Notes under the pieces: model-generated | Database searches by the model: none | The model's input: only the letters and a program-made list of their open reading frames with translations | Told to the model about the DNA's origin: nothing | Position numbers and translations under genes: made by a program | Assembly: GCF_028640845.1 (NCBI RefSeq) | Contig: NC_080540.1 | Location: 214,455,800 to 214,519,799, forward strand | Direction: 5' to 3' | Source of the DNA: Ahaetulla prasina | Lineage: Eukaryota > Chordata > Lepidosauria > Squamata > Colubridae | Length of the DNA stretch: 64,000 bases | Shown here: positions 1 to 9,852 of the stretch, piece after piece | Position numbering within the stretch: the first letter of the stretch is position 1 | Layout: every line of letters starts with the position of its first letter

Positions 1-639
1 ATCCTTTTGCTCAAGTCCATCATCTTCAGTGACAAAAATAAACCAGTGGTAACACAGGACATCAAAGTATATTTGCAGAAGATGACACATGGGACATGCT
101 GTCAACAAATGTTATCTTTCTGATTGGGCCATCTGTCCATTTTTTTTTCTTTCCCCTTAGTATGTTTAGTGATTGCATCTGTTTACTACAATTTTCAATA
201 AATAATCAGTCTGGGATATCTATATGCGCTCATTTGCTACAGATGATGCGGGCTTCTGCAGACCTGAGTTTTAATTTAACAAATGTTGGAATTTATAGAA
301 AATGTGCATGAAAGACAGTGTCTTCCGTCTGATTCCTTCACCCTACCATGCAACATTTGTATCTGTCCCATGATAAAAAAAAATGCTATTGCCAGTTTTG
401 TTGCATGATGATTTCTTCTAGAAGAGTTATTTGCAAAGGCAGCAAAATTTTTAAAAATGCAATTCTGTTCTATTCATCTATGGCCACCTATTAGTCAGCT
501 AATATTTCGAGTTAAGAAAATAAGTACTGTTGAGAGTTATACTATATCTCAATGGACACTTTTGAGGAAGAAATGCAATGCACTTATAATTTTATAATTT
601 TTTTTTCAAAATCCCTCCTTTCTTGTTTTTATGACTAAC

Positions 640-838
640 TCAGGGTGGCGAATACACATAATAACCCTCCTTCCTCCTCTTTACCCCACAACAACAACCT
701 GTGAGGTGAGTAGGGCTGAGAGAGAGTGATTGCCCCAAAATAACCCATCCAGGTTTCCTGCCTAAGGTGGGACTGGAGCACACAGCCTCCTGGTTTCTAG
801 TCTGATGTCTTAACTACTAGACCAAACCGGCTTTCCAA
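640..838 (-). mobile_element. tRNA-derived SINE, copy in first duplicate
   Basis: On the minus strand the head reads like a tRNA-type pol III promoter: an A-box-like GTTTGGTCTAGTAGTTAAGA near 830-810, then a B-box-like stretch near 780-770. A body with a run matching CTCTCAGCCCTACTCACCTC and CAACAACAACC-type sequence follows. The arrangement resembles CORE/MIR-like SINEs common in squamates. The family name is not certain. The same SINE is at 2712-2910, and related copies lie at 4395-4480 and 51275-51490. Confidence 0.7.
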
Positions 839-1012
839 TTTGTCAAAAGCCATTGGTTTGTTAAATTTGTTGTCAAGAGAAAGAATTGTAATATGGAAAG
901 CTAACAACTGTATTCCTCAAAGTCTGCTTTTTTCCGAGAAACTCCCATCATCTCTGGGCATCTTGCTTTTGCTACCATAACCACTTCCAGAAACAGCAGG
1001 GGAGATCCACTC

Positions 1013-1213
1013 CAGAGGTGGGTTTCAGCAGGTTCTGACCAGTTCTGGAGAACCGGTAGTGGAAATTTTGAGTAGTTCAGAGAACCGGGAGTAAAAATTC
1101 TGACTGGCCCCACCTCCATCTATTCTCTGCCTCCTGAGTCCCAGCTGATCAGGAGGGAATGAGGATTTTGCAGTATCCTTCCCCTGGAGTGGAGAGAGAA
1201 TGGGGATTTTAGG
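1013..1213. mobile_element. ACCGGT-family hAT fragment
   Basis: It begins with CAGAGGTGGGTTTCAGCAGG, the left terminus shared by the ACCGGT hAT family of this window. It continues through the family's GGTTCTGGAGAACCGGTAG and CAGCTGATCAGGAGG blocks and is lost after about 1213. The expected right terminus is missing here, so the copy is truncated or interrupted. Confidence 0.7.
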
Positions 1214-1309
1214 CTTGCTGTCAAACATCAGCCACAATACTAATGACTGTTTTGAACAATATGCAGATTGTATTACATGAATGGTGAAATTATGACTGAA
1301 GCCTATATT

Positions 1310-1510
1310 GGTTCACACTGTCAGGAAGTTTCTCCTTAGTTTTAGGTTGCTTCTCTCTTTGTTCAGTTTCCATCCATTGCTTCTTGTTTTGCCTTCTGGT
1401 GCTTTGGAAAATACATTGCCCCCCTTCTTTCTGGCAGCCCCTTAAAAGCCTGTGCCTATCACATTCTTAGGCAAAGCATGTGAGCCTTTTCCTCCTTTCA
1501 GTGGTCCATG
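1310..1510 (-). mobile_element. CR1 LINE 3' fragment
   Basis: The stretch with CTGTCAGGAAGTTTCTCC and GCTTCTCTCTTTGTTCAG matches the CR1 3' region that appears more completely at 13843-14443 in the same orientation. It has no coding potential. Confidence 0.6.
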
Positions 1511-1589
1511 AAAGTGCATCTATAGTATTGTAGATAATAAAGTTCAAAAAAGATGAACAACATTTTTGCAGAACTATAGATACGTTGAG

Positions 1590-1788
1590 GCTGGGTGTGA
1601 CAAGGAATGGCTGGGAGGGGAGGGGCCAGGCGAGGTATCCCTTGACGTGAGTGACATTGAGTTGGCCATGCCTACCTAATCACATGACCATCAAGCCACA
1701 CCCACTGTCACATGACCATCAAGCCACATTCACAAAATAAGCCACACCCACAGAACCAGTAGTAAAAAAAAAATTAGAACCAACCTCT
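1590..1788. mobile_element. ACCGGT-family hAT right-end fragment
   Basis: It holds the family's repeated AAGCCACACCCAC blocks, then CAGAACCAGTAGTAAAAAA, and ends ACCAACCTCTG at 1787/1788, the right terminus of the family. A closely similar right-end fragment is at 47640-47770. No TSD was found. Confidence 0.6.
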
Positions 1789-1789
1789 G

Positions 1790-2060
1790 ATTTGCTTGAA
1801 TGGATGTCAGGAAAAGTGTTTAAGTATTTGACAGGGGACAAGAGAAGGGAAAAAGAAGTATGTTTTGCTTTCTGCCTTGAAATCTTTGTGGCACCCGATC
1901 GTCTGAGAGATGTTCAGAGTCAAAACATATGACCTGAAAATTCAGACATAAATTAATAAAATGAGAAGCGTCAGGCCATTGGGAGGTGGGAGGCAAATGC
2001 TATGGTATCTCTGATTGACAGCATTGTCATGACTTAATGTGGAACAATTAGTATCCCTTC
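1790..2060. other. Unassigned spacer between duplicates
   Basis: I see no gene, simple repeat or recognisable element here. It is the single-copy sequence just upstream of the second duplicate. Confidence 0.5.
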
Positions 2061-3285
2061 ATCCTTTTGCTCAAGTCCATCATCTTCAGTGACAAAAATA
2101 AGCCAGTGGTAACACAGGACATCAAAGTATATTTGCAGAAGATGACACATGGGACATGCTGTCAACAAATGTTATCTTTCTGATTGGGCCATCTGTCCAT
2201 TTTTTTTTCTTTCCCCTTAGTATGTTTAGTGATTGCATCTGTTTACTACAATTTTCAATAAATAATCAGTCTGGGATATCTATATGCGCTCATTTGCCAA
2301 AGATGATGCGGGCTTCTGCAGACCTGAGTTTTAATTTAACAAATGTTGGAATTTATAGAAAATGTGCATGAAAGACAGTATCTTCCGTCTGATTCCTTCA
2401 CCCTACCATGCAACATTTGTATCTGGCCCATGATAAAAAAAAAACGCTATTGCCAGTTTTGTTGCATGATGATTTCTTCTAGGAGAGTTATTTGCAAAGG
2501 CAGCAAAATTTTTAAAAATGCAATTCTGTTCTATTCATCTATGGCCACCTATTAGTCAGCTAATATTTTGAGTTAAGAAAATAAGTACTGTTGAGATTTA
2601 TACTATATCTCAATGGACACTTTTGAGGAAGAAATGCAATGCACTTTCTCATTGTTTTATTTAGAGATTTTTTTTTTTCAAAATCCCTCCTTTCTTGTTT
2701 TTATGACTAACTCAGGGTGGTGAATACACATAAAAACCCTCCTTCCTCCTCTTTACCCCACAACAACAACCTGTGAGGTGAATAGGGCTGAGAGAGAGTG
2801 ATTGCCCCAAAGTAACCCATCCAGGTTTCCTGCCTAAGGTGGGACTGGAGCACACAGCCTCCTGGTTTCTAGTCTGATGTCTTAAATACTAGACCAAACT
2901 GGCTTTCCAATTTGTCGAAAGCCATTGGTTTGTTAAATTTGTTGTCAAGAGAAAGAATTGTAATATGGAAAGCTAACAACTATGTTCCTAAAAGTCTGCT
3001 TTTTTCCGAGAAACTCCCATCATCTCTGGGCATCTTGCTTTTGCTACCATAACCACTTCCAGAAACAGCAGGGGAGATCCACTCCAGAGGTAGTATTCAG
3101 CAGGTTCTAACCAATTCTGGAGAACCCGTAGCGGAAATTTTGAGTAGTTCAGAGAACCAGTAGTAAAAATTCTGACTGGCCCCGCCTCCATCTATTCTCT
3201 GTCTCCTGAGTCCCAGCTGATCAGGAGGAAATGGGGATTTTGCAGTAACCTTCCACTGGAGTGGGGAGGGAATGTAGATTTTACA
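2061..3285. repeat. Segmental duplication, copy 2
   Basis: This is the partner of 1-1213. It starts with the same ATCCTTTTGCTCAAGTCCAT and keeps collinearity through the SINE and the hAT start. Small indels (for example in A runs near 2430 and T runs near 2670) separate the copies. Short open frames at 96-311 and 2156-2371 are the same non-coding sequence in each copy. Confidence 0.9.
2712..2910 (-). mobile_element. tRNA-derived SINE, copy in second duplicate
   Basis: It is the counterpart of the SINE at 640-838, carried by the segmental duplication, so it is not an independent insertion. The A-box-like head sits near 2900 on the minus strand. Confidence 0.7.
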
Positions 3286-3370
3286 GTATTCTTCCCCTGC
3301 CACGCCCACCAAGCCATGCCACGCCCACCAAGCCACGCCCACAGAACCGGTAGTAAAAAAATGAATCCCA
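3085..3370. mobile_element. ACCGGT-family hAT, nearly complete
   Basis: It starts CAGAGGTAGTATTCAGCAGG and includes two GGGGATTTTGCAGTAACC-like blocks, CCACGCCCACCAAGCCACGC, and CAGAACCGGTAGTAAAAAAA. The right terminus is cut at AATCCCAT where L1 sequence begins. It carries more of the family than its duplicate at 1013, which is disrupted after 1213. Confidence 0.7.
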
Positions 3371-3371
3371 T

Positions 3372-3863
3372 ATTGAACTAAATATCAGCAGCGAGACTTT
3401 TGGTGGCGCAACATTGGAAGAAAGAACTGCCTACAATTGAAGAATGGACACTTAAAGTTTCAAACTTAGCTGAAATGGCAAAAAATTCTGCATATTTGAA
3501 AGACTACTCACAAAAACGATACATAGTGGAATGGAGAAAATGGATTGATTATATTCAAAATAAGTATCAGACCAAAAAGTATGAAATAGCATATGAGTGA
3601 TGGTAGGGATTGTATTGTATTTGGGTATTAGTTTAAAAGGGGAATGGGGATTTAAGGGATCAATGGGGGAGAAGGGATTATGGGGTATGGGTTTTGTAGT
3701 ATTTTAGCATATGTTTGTTAGATGTTATACCCTGTATTTTGCTCTGAGAAGTCTCTGGGGGGGAGGGGTGAAGGGGCAGGGGGAGGGGGGAGGGTGAAGC
3801 GGGGGAAATTTTTTAAAAAACTTGTTTGTTGTAAAACTTTTTCAATAAAAAAAATTGAATCCC
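3372..3863 (+). mobile_element. L1 LINE, 3' end
   Basis: A 5'-truncated L1: the last codons of ORF2 (3382-3600), then a 3' UTR with a G-rich tract (3756-3805, GGGGGGGAGGGG type), and an A-rich end with AATAAAAAAA near 3845. The G-rich 3' UTR recurs in reverse orientation at about 30900-30960, which supports the L1 assignment of both. Confidence 0.75.
3382..3600 (+). pseudogene. L1 ORF2 C-terminal remnant
   Basis: About 72 codons remain open from 3382 to the TGA at 3598-3600. The peptide is basic and Trp/Tyr-rich (WKKELPTIEEW..., ...EWRKWIDYIQ), as in the C-terminal tail of L1 ORF2 proteins downstream of the reverse transcriptase. It lacks the endonuclease and RT domains because of 5' truncation, so it cannot be functional. 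An in-frame TAA at 3379 marks where L1 sequence begins. Confidence 0.7.
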
Positions 3864-3997
3864 ACCATTGGTCTACTCTACACAAACAAAAGCATGTTTC
3901 TTTTGATTTAAATAGACATGAAGTCTGTAATGCTCTTTTACTTTTGCCTCGAACAGTAGTTGGAATAACATCTTGACTTAGCAACTTTTAGATGAGA

Positions 3998-4342
3998 CAA
4001 AGGTGCTTTTTCAAGAGGCAACTGGATTTTCTGGGTTTTCGTTGAAGATGTTTCGTTTCTCATCCAAGAAGCTTCTTCAGCTCTGACTAGATGGTCAGAC
4101 TAGATGGGAATGGTTTATGCTCCTTGCAGGCAACTGGTCACTTGCATTCTTTTAGCGAGTCGTTAGACCACCTGGAGGTTTATCTGTGACATCACCTGAA
4201 TTGTGCAAATAAGTATGAAACCTTCTTGGAAATGTTGAGAAGACTGTGTTGTAGACTGGAGATAGATGATGTCTTCTTCCCTTGCCTCTTGAAAAAGCAC
4301 CTTTGGGACAACCATGACCTGGATGACTGAGAATATCCATAG
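3998..4342. mobile_element. Foldback element with 14-bp TSD, PLE-like ends
   Basis: The direct repeat ACTTTTAGATGAGA flanks it at 3984-3997 and 4343-4356, an exact 14-bp TSD. Its ends are inverted repeats: CAAAGGTGCTTTTTCAAGAG near 3999 and the complement at about 4284-4308 (roughly 24 bp, perfect). Read on the minus strand, 4080-4051 holds CTGAAGA, a near-complete stem and GAAA, as in PLE ends (see the hammerhead-like finding). I infer an inverted PLE-derived insertion; another foldback type is possible. Confidence 0.6.
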
Positions 4343-4394
4343 ACTTTTAGATGAGATCTTGCTGGCTGCATTAATTGTAATATTCTAGGGCTTC

Positions 4395-4480
4395 CAAAGA
4401 GCCAATCTGGCATAGCGGTTAAGGCATCAGTCTAGAAACTGGGAGATCTTGAGCTCTAGTCCCAATCTAGGCAAAACAAC
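4395..4480 (+). mobile_element. tRNA-derived SINE head
   Basis: The plus strand reads GCCAATCTGGCATAGCGGTT, AAGGCATCAG and GAGCTCTAGTCCC, an A box and B box of the same SINE seen on the minus strand at 640-838. The body is cut off shortly before the hAT insertion at 4504. Confidence 0.6.
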
Positions 4481-4503
4481 GTGATCTTTACCATGGTCTT
4501 TAC

Positions 4504-4807
4504 CAGAAATCCATCAGGTTCTGATAGGTTCTGGAGAACTGGTAGCAGAAATTTTGAGCAGTTCAGAGAACCGGTAGTGAAAATTTTGAGCAGTTTGGAG
4601 AACCAGCAAATACCACCTCTGGCTGGCCCCAGAGTAGGGTGGGAATGGAGATTTTGCAATATCCTTCCCCCAGGAGTAGGGAGGGAATGGAGATTTTGCA
4701 GTATACTTCCCCTGCCATGCCTACCAAGCCTCGCCCAACAAGCCACACCACGCCCAACAAGCCACGCACACAGAATCGGTAGTAAAAAAAATTGGATTTC
4801 ACCACTG
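4504..4807. mobile_element. ACCGGT-family hAT with TSD
   Basis: A 304-bp element with ends CAGAAATCCATCAGG and GGATTTCACCACTG. Flanks GTCTTTAC (4496-4503) and ATCTTTAC (4808-4815) agree at 7 of 8 bases, an hAT-type 8-bp TSD. The interior has AACCGGTAG, GGGAATGGAGATTTTGCA twice, and CCACGCCCAACAAGCCACGC. No transposase is encoded. Confidence 0.85.
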
Positions 4808-4829
4808 ATCTTTACTTTATCTGAAGAAG

Positions 4830-5042
4830 AAAGCAAAGATAATACTAATAGCGATAGGCACATGCGATGCAATCCCAAAACATTTGAACACTATTGGCAT
4901 TGAAAGGATTGCAACCGGTCAATTGCAGAAGGCAGCTTTACTTAGAATAGCTTACACCTTTAATATTGTTAAACAACATCTGCCTATCCTAGGTCCTTGG
5001 GAAGGACTCATTAGGTGGATAAAAATGCCAAATTCAGTCTAA
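4830..5042 (+). pseudogene. R4-like LINE C-terminal peptide
   Basis: Seventy codons are open to TAA at 5040-5042. The frame contains LQKAALLRIAYT and a preceding hydrophobic AIGT-type turn. These match the pattern 'VPVVIGALG... LQKTALLGTA' found at the C-terminus of R4/Dong-type LINE proteins. A second copy of the same motif (VPVVIGPLGAVLK, LQKTALIGTAYI) is encoded at 5180-5340. The rest of the protein is missing. Confidence 0.5.
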
Positions 5043-5085
5043 ACATCTGGTTGATTATGCAACCAACAATGATGATGATGATGAT
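4830..5085 (+). mobile_element. R4/Dong-like LINE 3' fragment
   Basis: It contains an open frame at 4830-5042 and then the non-coding end ACATCTGGTTGATTATGCAA, which recurs (inverted) at 38640-38712 and 39600-39650. It grades into trinucleotide repeats after 5085, as non-LTR tails often do. R4 is the best match by memory of the motif pattern; the clade is an inference. Confidence 0.55.
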
Positions 5086-5125
5086 CTCGTTTGCTGTGTA
5101 TACTGTCATTTTGTGTAAATAAAAT

Positions 5126-5161
<36 letters not shown>

Positions 5162-5175
5162 AATAATAATAATAG
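5086..5175. repeat. (AAC)n/(AAT)n microsatellite
   Basis: A TGATGATG run, then (ACA)n from about 5128 to 5160 and (ATA)n to 5174. It sits at the 3' end of the R4-like LINE piece and probably grew from its tail. Confidence 0.9.
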
Positions 5176-5177
5176 AA

Positions 5178-5470
5178 AGAGAACAACTGTGCAAAAGGAA
5201 ACAAAGCTAGTACCAGTAGTAATAGGCCCCTTGGGTGCAGTTCTGAAACAACGGGAATACCATTTGAACACCATCAGCCTTGACAAGTTCACCATCCATA
5301 AATTGCAAAAGACAGCTTTAATCGGAACAGCTTACATCCTGCTATGATACCACTAACATCATCATACATCAACATCTGGCTATGCCAGGTTCTTGGAAAG
5401 GACTCAGTAGATGGATAAAAATGCCAAATCCAGTCTAAACATCTCTCTAAGTGTGTGACAAGCCATAACA
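5178..5470 (+). mobile_element. R4/Dong-like LINE fragment, second copy
   Basis: It encodes VPVVIGPLGAVLKQ and LQKTALIGTAYI on the plus strand at about 5208-5340, then the shared end AAATGCCAAATCCAGTCTAA. Frameshifts follow 5340. It is a separate, tandem fragment of the LINE seen at 4830-5085. Confidence 0.5.
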
Positions 5471-5519
5471 ATCCCTCTGTAGATATCCCATCTTGTGGTG
5501 GGGGAGGGGGGAAGGACTT

Positions 5520-6305
5520 TTGATGCTCTGATGAGGTTAAGAGCTACGCTGATGGTAGTGTATTCTTCCAGAAGCGTCACCCACGTCAGACGGGTCTTAG
5601 CAGAAGTGCCAGACTAATCATATCCATCAGCCATTTAATAAGAAGAAAAAAACAGAAAAAGAATCCTATATATCGGATCTGTTGTCACCCAGGTCAACAA
5701 GGACCACTAATGTGATAATACCTTTAATATTATTAAAAGCACCTGCCTATTTCTTCCTTGGGAAGAACTCAATAGGTGAGCAGAAATGCCAAATCCAATA
5801 CTCTTAGTTTCCTATTAATCAAATTTCAATTTACATTCTTAATTAAGAATGAATTAATTAATCTTAAGAATGTTGAATATTGGTAAGGATAAAATGTAAT
5901 ACATTTGTAAGGATAAAATACTGGTAAGGGTAATGATTATGTCAATAAATAGGATGTAAGTATATATAACAATTTTGTATACAAGAATGCTTAATATGGT
6001 TATACAAGAATAAGAAAATGATTAGGAAAATTGAATGTAATAGCAAAGATAATTGTCGATGTGCAAAATTGTCAGATATTATATAATGTTGTTACTTATG
6101 TTTCATATTTTACTATTTGGTGTATGTTTTTTTTTTAATCTTACCATTTGATGTATAGTTTTTTTTTTTATCTTCTTCTTTTCTTCATTTTTTGTTTTGT
6201 TTCTATTATGTTTTTGGTTTTAAAATGTGTAAAATATTCAATAAAAACTATTTTTTTAAAAAAAAGAAATGCCAAATCCAATCTAAACATCTGGCTGACT
6301 CTGCT
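5520..6305 (+). mobile_element. R4-like LINE fragment split by an L1 tail
   Basis: A third decayed piece runs to 5799 and resumes at 6283 with TCTAAACATCTGGCTGACT. The break is caused by the L1 insertion at 5800-6264. Coding capacity is lost. Confidence 0.5.
5800..6264 (+). mobile_element. 5'-truncated L1 3' UTR insertion with 18-bp TSD
   Basis: The target AGAAATGCCAAATCCAAT is exactly duplicated at 5782-5799 and 6265-6282. The insert ends with AATAAAAACTATTTTTTTAA and an A run, consistent with target-primed reverse transcription of an L1 RNA. Only the AT-rich 3' UTR was copied. Confidence 0.85.
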
Positions 6306-6307
6306 AT

Positions 6308-6663
6308 AGATAAAGGTAAAGGTTCCCCTCGCACATACGTGCTAGTCATTCCCGACTTTAGGGGGCGTGCTCATCTCCATTTCAAAGCCGAAGAGCCAGC
6401 GCTGTCTGAAGACGTCTTCATGGTCATGTGGCCAGCATGACTCAACGCCAAAGGCGCAGGGAACTCTGTTACCTTCCCACCAAAGGTGGTCCCTATTTTT
6501 TCTACTTGTATTTTTACGTGCTTTTGAAACTGCTAGGTTGGCAGAAGCTGGGACAAGTAACGGGAGTTCACCCCGTTACATGGCAGCACTAGGGATCTGA
6601 ACTGCTGAGCTGCCGACCTTTCGATCAACAAGCTCAATGTCCTAGCCCCTGAGCCACTCTGCT
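6308..6663 (-). mobile_element. Sauria-type SINE
   Basis: On the minus strand it starts with a tRNA-like head (GTGGCTCAGGGGCTAGGAC near 6655, B-box-like GGCAGTTCAGATCC near 6605) and ends with GGGGAACCTTTACCTTTA at about 6311-6328. The tail matches the Bov-B-type tail of Sauria SINEs as I recall them. It is nearly full length at about 350 bp. Confidence 0.65.
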
Positions 6664-6930
6664 AACCAACCATAATAATAACATTGAAAGTGAAGCCCAT
6701 GCAAGAAAGTTGCCCACTCCTGACACGTAGGATGTTTTCAAAAAAAGGGAGGAAAATCCACTCTAAAAAACACAGGGTAGTTAAGATAAAACTGCCTCTG
6801 CAATAGATACTGCAGTTGTGACGCATAAACTTTCTGATTCTAAAGATTTGTTGTGTCTTTCTTTTAATGCAATTATATGTATTTCTAACGATTGTTTTGA
6901 ACCTGAGGACAGTGGGGGAAGTATGTTTCT

Positions 6931-7529
6931 TGTTGTGTCCCCCTCCCCACTTCACAGAAGACGCAGAGAAACACGTCCCACAGTCCTTTATATTTGCAAC
7001 AGACCTGATTTTCTGTAGTGAAAGCAAGACTTGGCAGCTACAGTGCAATGGCCTGCCAAGTTCCGAGTTCTTTATCTCTTACGGAGACAGAAGTCCATGT
7101 GTCCAAGATCCGTTGCCAAGAGCTCACAGAAAAAAGCCTTTGCACAGTCCAGGCCTTTAACTCCCAAACGACCGATCTGCAGTTCGCACTTGGTAGCTTT
7201 TATCCGTCACAAGGGCCAGATGGCAACTCCACCTGCTTTTATCCCCTGTGGGGTGTGGCTCAGTGACTCAGCACTCTCTGGACCTGCCACACCTCTTATT
7301 CTGCTGTGCACGCCTCTCTTTCCGACGCTGCCTAAGATCAATCCAGGATTGATCCTCCTCGTCCTCTATCTGTGTGGTCTCTGACACGCCTTCTTCCTGG
7401 CCTTCCGCTGGCACTTGAGGCGTTGCCAGGAAGGAGGGACCTGGAGAGGGAGGCCTTGTCGGCTCCTCTCTCTCACTCTCCGAGTCATCCTCCTCCATGA
7501 GGACAGGCTCGGGGGCCAGAGTCACAACA
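6931..7529 (-). mobile_element. Solo LTR, 599 bp, 5-bp TSD
   Basis: On the minus strand the unit runs from TGTTGTGACTCTGGCC (7529) to GGGGGACACAACA (6931), so both ends share TGTTGTG/CACAACA. TTTCT flanks both sides (6926-6930 and 7530-7534), an exact 5-bp TSD. TATA-like GGATAAAAGC occurs twice near 7235 and 7205. No internal retroelement region adjoins, so recombination between two LTRs probably removed it. Family (gypsy or retrovirus-like) cannot be decided. Confidence 0.8.
7268..7525 (-). CDS. Acidic open frame inside solo LTR
   Basis: An 85-codon frame starts only a few bases inside the LTR and ends before the TATA-like boxes. Its first half is rich in Glu, Ser and Pro; its end is basic (RRKERRAQQNKR). 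The second LTR (9853-10486) carries a frame of the same build and orientation that ends RRAARRQEQLNK. I do not recognise a protein family. It may be a chance frame preserved by shared ancestry of the LTRs, so coding is doubtful. Confidence 0.25.
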   Translation of the reverse strand: MTLAPEPVLMEEDDSESEREEPTRPPSPGPSFLATPQVPAEGQEEGVSETTQIEDEEDQSWIDLRQRRKERRAQQNKRCGRSREC

Positions 7530-7574
7530 TTTCTGCTTTCTTTTTCTCTGGCTGCCTACTTAACAAACATAAGA

Positions 7575-7848
7575 AATCTACTTACTTTCCTTACCGGTTC
7601 GGAAGTGCACGCACCACGTGCACGTGCTTGCTTTGCTCGCATACGCATGCATCACAGGAACATGCAGTCCTTCTGCGCATGCGCAGAAGGTAAAAAAACA
7701 CATTACTTCCTAGTTAAAACCAGGAAGTAATGACACCCTGGGCGGATGGACAGAGCTTTGCGCCGCCATCACACCGGATCACCGAACTACCGGCCACGAT
7801 CACTACCGGATCACGCGATCCAGTCCGATCTAGGAGCATTTCACCCCG
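7575..7848. mobile_element. ACCGGT-family hAT, GCATGCGCAG subtype
   Basis: It matches 14107-14374: CTTACCTTCCTTACCGGTTC, a CG-rich core with GCGCATGCGCAGAAGG, CAGGAAGTAATGACACCC, and GAGCATTTCACCCC. The left terminus is lost. ATAAGAAATCTA occurs at both borders (about 7569 and 7850), which probably reflects the target duplication. Confidence 0.75.
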
Positions 7849-7849
7849 A

Positions 7850-9850
7850 TAAGAAATCTATTCAAAAGAAAGCTCTTTAAAATCCTTGGATTTCTCCCAC
7901 AACATGCAGGCATTTTGCTGCATTGCCTTTCATCTAAAGTAGCTGTTCCTTTTTAATGATGGCATTGAGAAAGGTCCTAAAGTGGAATAATTGAGTCAAA
8001 AGGAGGCTGGGATCTCACACAACTTGTACAGGCTTTGTTCGTTCTTGACAAATAGAAGTTGTTTGCTTGCAAATTGATAGTTATTATTTTTGCACTCTGA
8101 TGCCCTTTGTGTTGCAATAATATCTGCTTTATGTACAAATAAGTTAATGCAAATTTTGAGTTTTGAGGATCGCTTATCTTGATATATCGATTTCAGTCAA
8201 TAAATGTTAGCAGCATTTAGACAATACTTTTTCACTGTGGAAGTATTGAAGGAACAGATTTACCTATTTTTTGGCAATTGTAGTAAAACAATTTGAAGAA
8301 AGAGAGAGCAAGACTCATCCCCAATTTACAAACTCTGTTGGAAAGAAAACACCCTTTGTTTGATCTCAGTGTGATTCTACATTAAAACTAAAAAGCAGTT
8401 GGAGTATTAATGCATTTGTATTCCAAACCAAGCATTAGCCAAACTAAATATCAACAGCAAAGTGATTTGGCAGTCTTCTGTATCACTTACTTTGCAAAAG
8501 TTTTATCCATACTTCAGCACTATCATAAATGTGTAACTGAGGAAAACAGGATGAAATTAGATTCAGATTAATCATTAAACCCAGATTTAAAATTATAGAG
8601 ACTGTAAAAGACCCAAGTAAGGGAGGAATATTTTATGATTTCTTTTAAACAGTAACATAAGAGACAGCTTCACTTTCCACATCTGATAGATTCCAAGGTC
8701 TAGGCAAAAAGCAGAATCATTTATGTATCTGAAGTATATTTATGACGTCCCATCAAAGATTTAAGAGTCCAGGGCAGACCGAACGAGGTAAGCCATTCCA
8801 TGAGTTATAACAGCCAAAGGTGTACAAGGATGTCCCATCATGAGCACCTGGAATTTAGCGAGATATCATGCACTAATCACCATAGTAATTTCAGCTGAAG
8901 AATATCATTCCAAAACTTTGAAGCCTCGTTTTGAAGTCTTTGTCATCCAAATTATATCTGTGAGCTTATTTTGCTACTGAGCCTTCCCCGCCTGACGCAA
9001 CAGTAGGAAGAAATCCAGACCCTGTTTTCTCCTCTCCACAATGGTGTTTTGACACCTAGCTATGGCTGAGCACTAGGAGGGGTCTCCAAATTTAAAGGAT
9101 TCTGTTTCATGTCTTGTTTTCTAGCTTGGGTTCTCACTTTTGTTTGACTCACTGCTTTTCTAATTAGTCTGTTTTTGTCATTTGCAATATCCATCTTTCA
9201 CATCTGAACTTTTCTGTTAGTCTTAGTTTGCTTTCATCTATTGGCTTCCTTGGCTTCAAAACCTACAGTATTTATGATTTGGGGGTATGTGTTGTGGGGG
9301 AAGCAAGCAAGCAAACAAACCAGCGATCCCTCTTATGAACAGGCAGCAAAAAGAAAAGTTGTGGAGAATGGCATGTGTGTGTATAGTCACCCCAGGGTGA
9401 AGGAAGACTTCTCTTAAAACTCGCTACCATGCTTCACTGGGCAGCCTTTCCCCAGGGGTGATGCTGGACACGTCTTCTGATAGGAAGGAAGCGGGATCAG
9501 GGACAACTAGGGACAACAATCTTGGCAAAGGTATTTCAAATAGTGGTGGAGTTGATGTTCCAGCAAGCTCTCAGCACTTCTTGTTCACACCTCCTGGAAC
9601 CTCGCAGAACCTCAATAAAATCCAACCACCTGTCCCAAGCAGAAATGTGTAATAAAATTTCAACAGTAGAGAACAGAGTTCTATAGATCGAAGAGGACTG
9701 CCCCCCCCAAAAAAAAAAACGTTTACAGAGGAGCCAATGCTGAAGCATAAACTACTGCAGATAGCTGTCCAGTGAAAGCTCAGCATGGTGGATTTCTTGG
9801 CCTCTCTCCCTTCCCTGGGAACTGATGCTGAGAGTTATTCAGGCCTGGGC
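7850..9850. other. No recognisable gene or repeat
   Basis: About 2 kb with stops in all frames and no element I can name. A short CAAGCAAGCAAACAAACC run lies near 9303. Open frames at 9458-9652 and 9536-9786 overlap on opposite strands and show no coding signature. Confidence 0.5.
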
Positions 9851-9852
9851 TC

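Larger units (their letters stand above)
1..1213. repeat. Segmental duplication, copy 1 (2.06-kb spacing)
   Basis: This segment recurs almost base for base at 2061-3285. The offset is 2060 at the start and drifts to about 2072 by position 900 through small indels. The copy carries a tRNA-derived SINE (640-838) and the beginning of an ACCGGT hAT element (from 1013). The two copies diverge after about 1213. Most differences are single substitutions, so the duplication looks fairly recent. Confidence 0.9.

Noticed and set aside
4395..4480. Possible tRNA gene from A- and B-box-like sequences
   Set aside because: No cloverleaf with acceptor stem can be formed, and the same sequence recurs as a SINE head elsewhere in the window.
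4481..4903. Paired 140-codon frames on opposite strands
   Set aside because: Both overlap the hAT element at 4504-4807 and show no domain; the frame continuing into 4830-4903 is not the frame that carries the LINE motif.
5011..5295. 94-codon minus-strand frame with a long leucine run
   Set aside because: Produced by the (AAC)n/(AAT)n repeat read in reverse.
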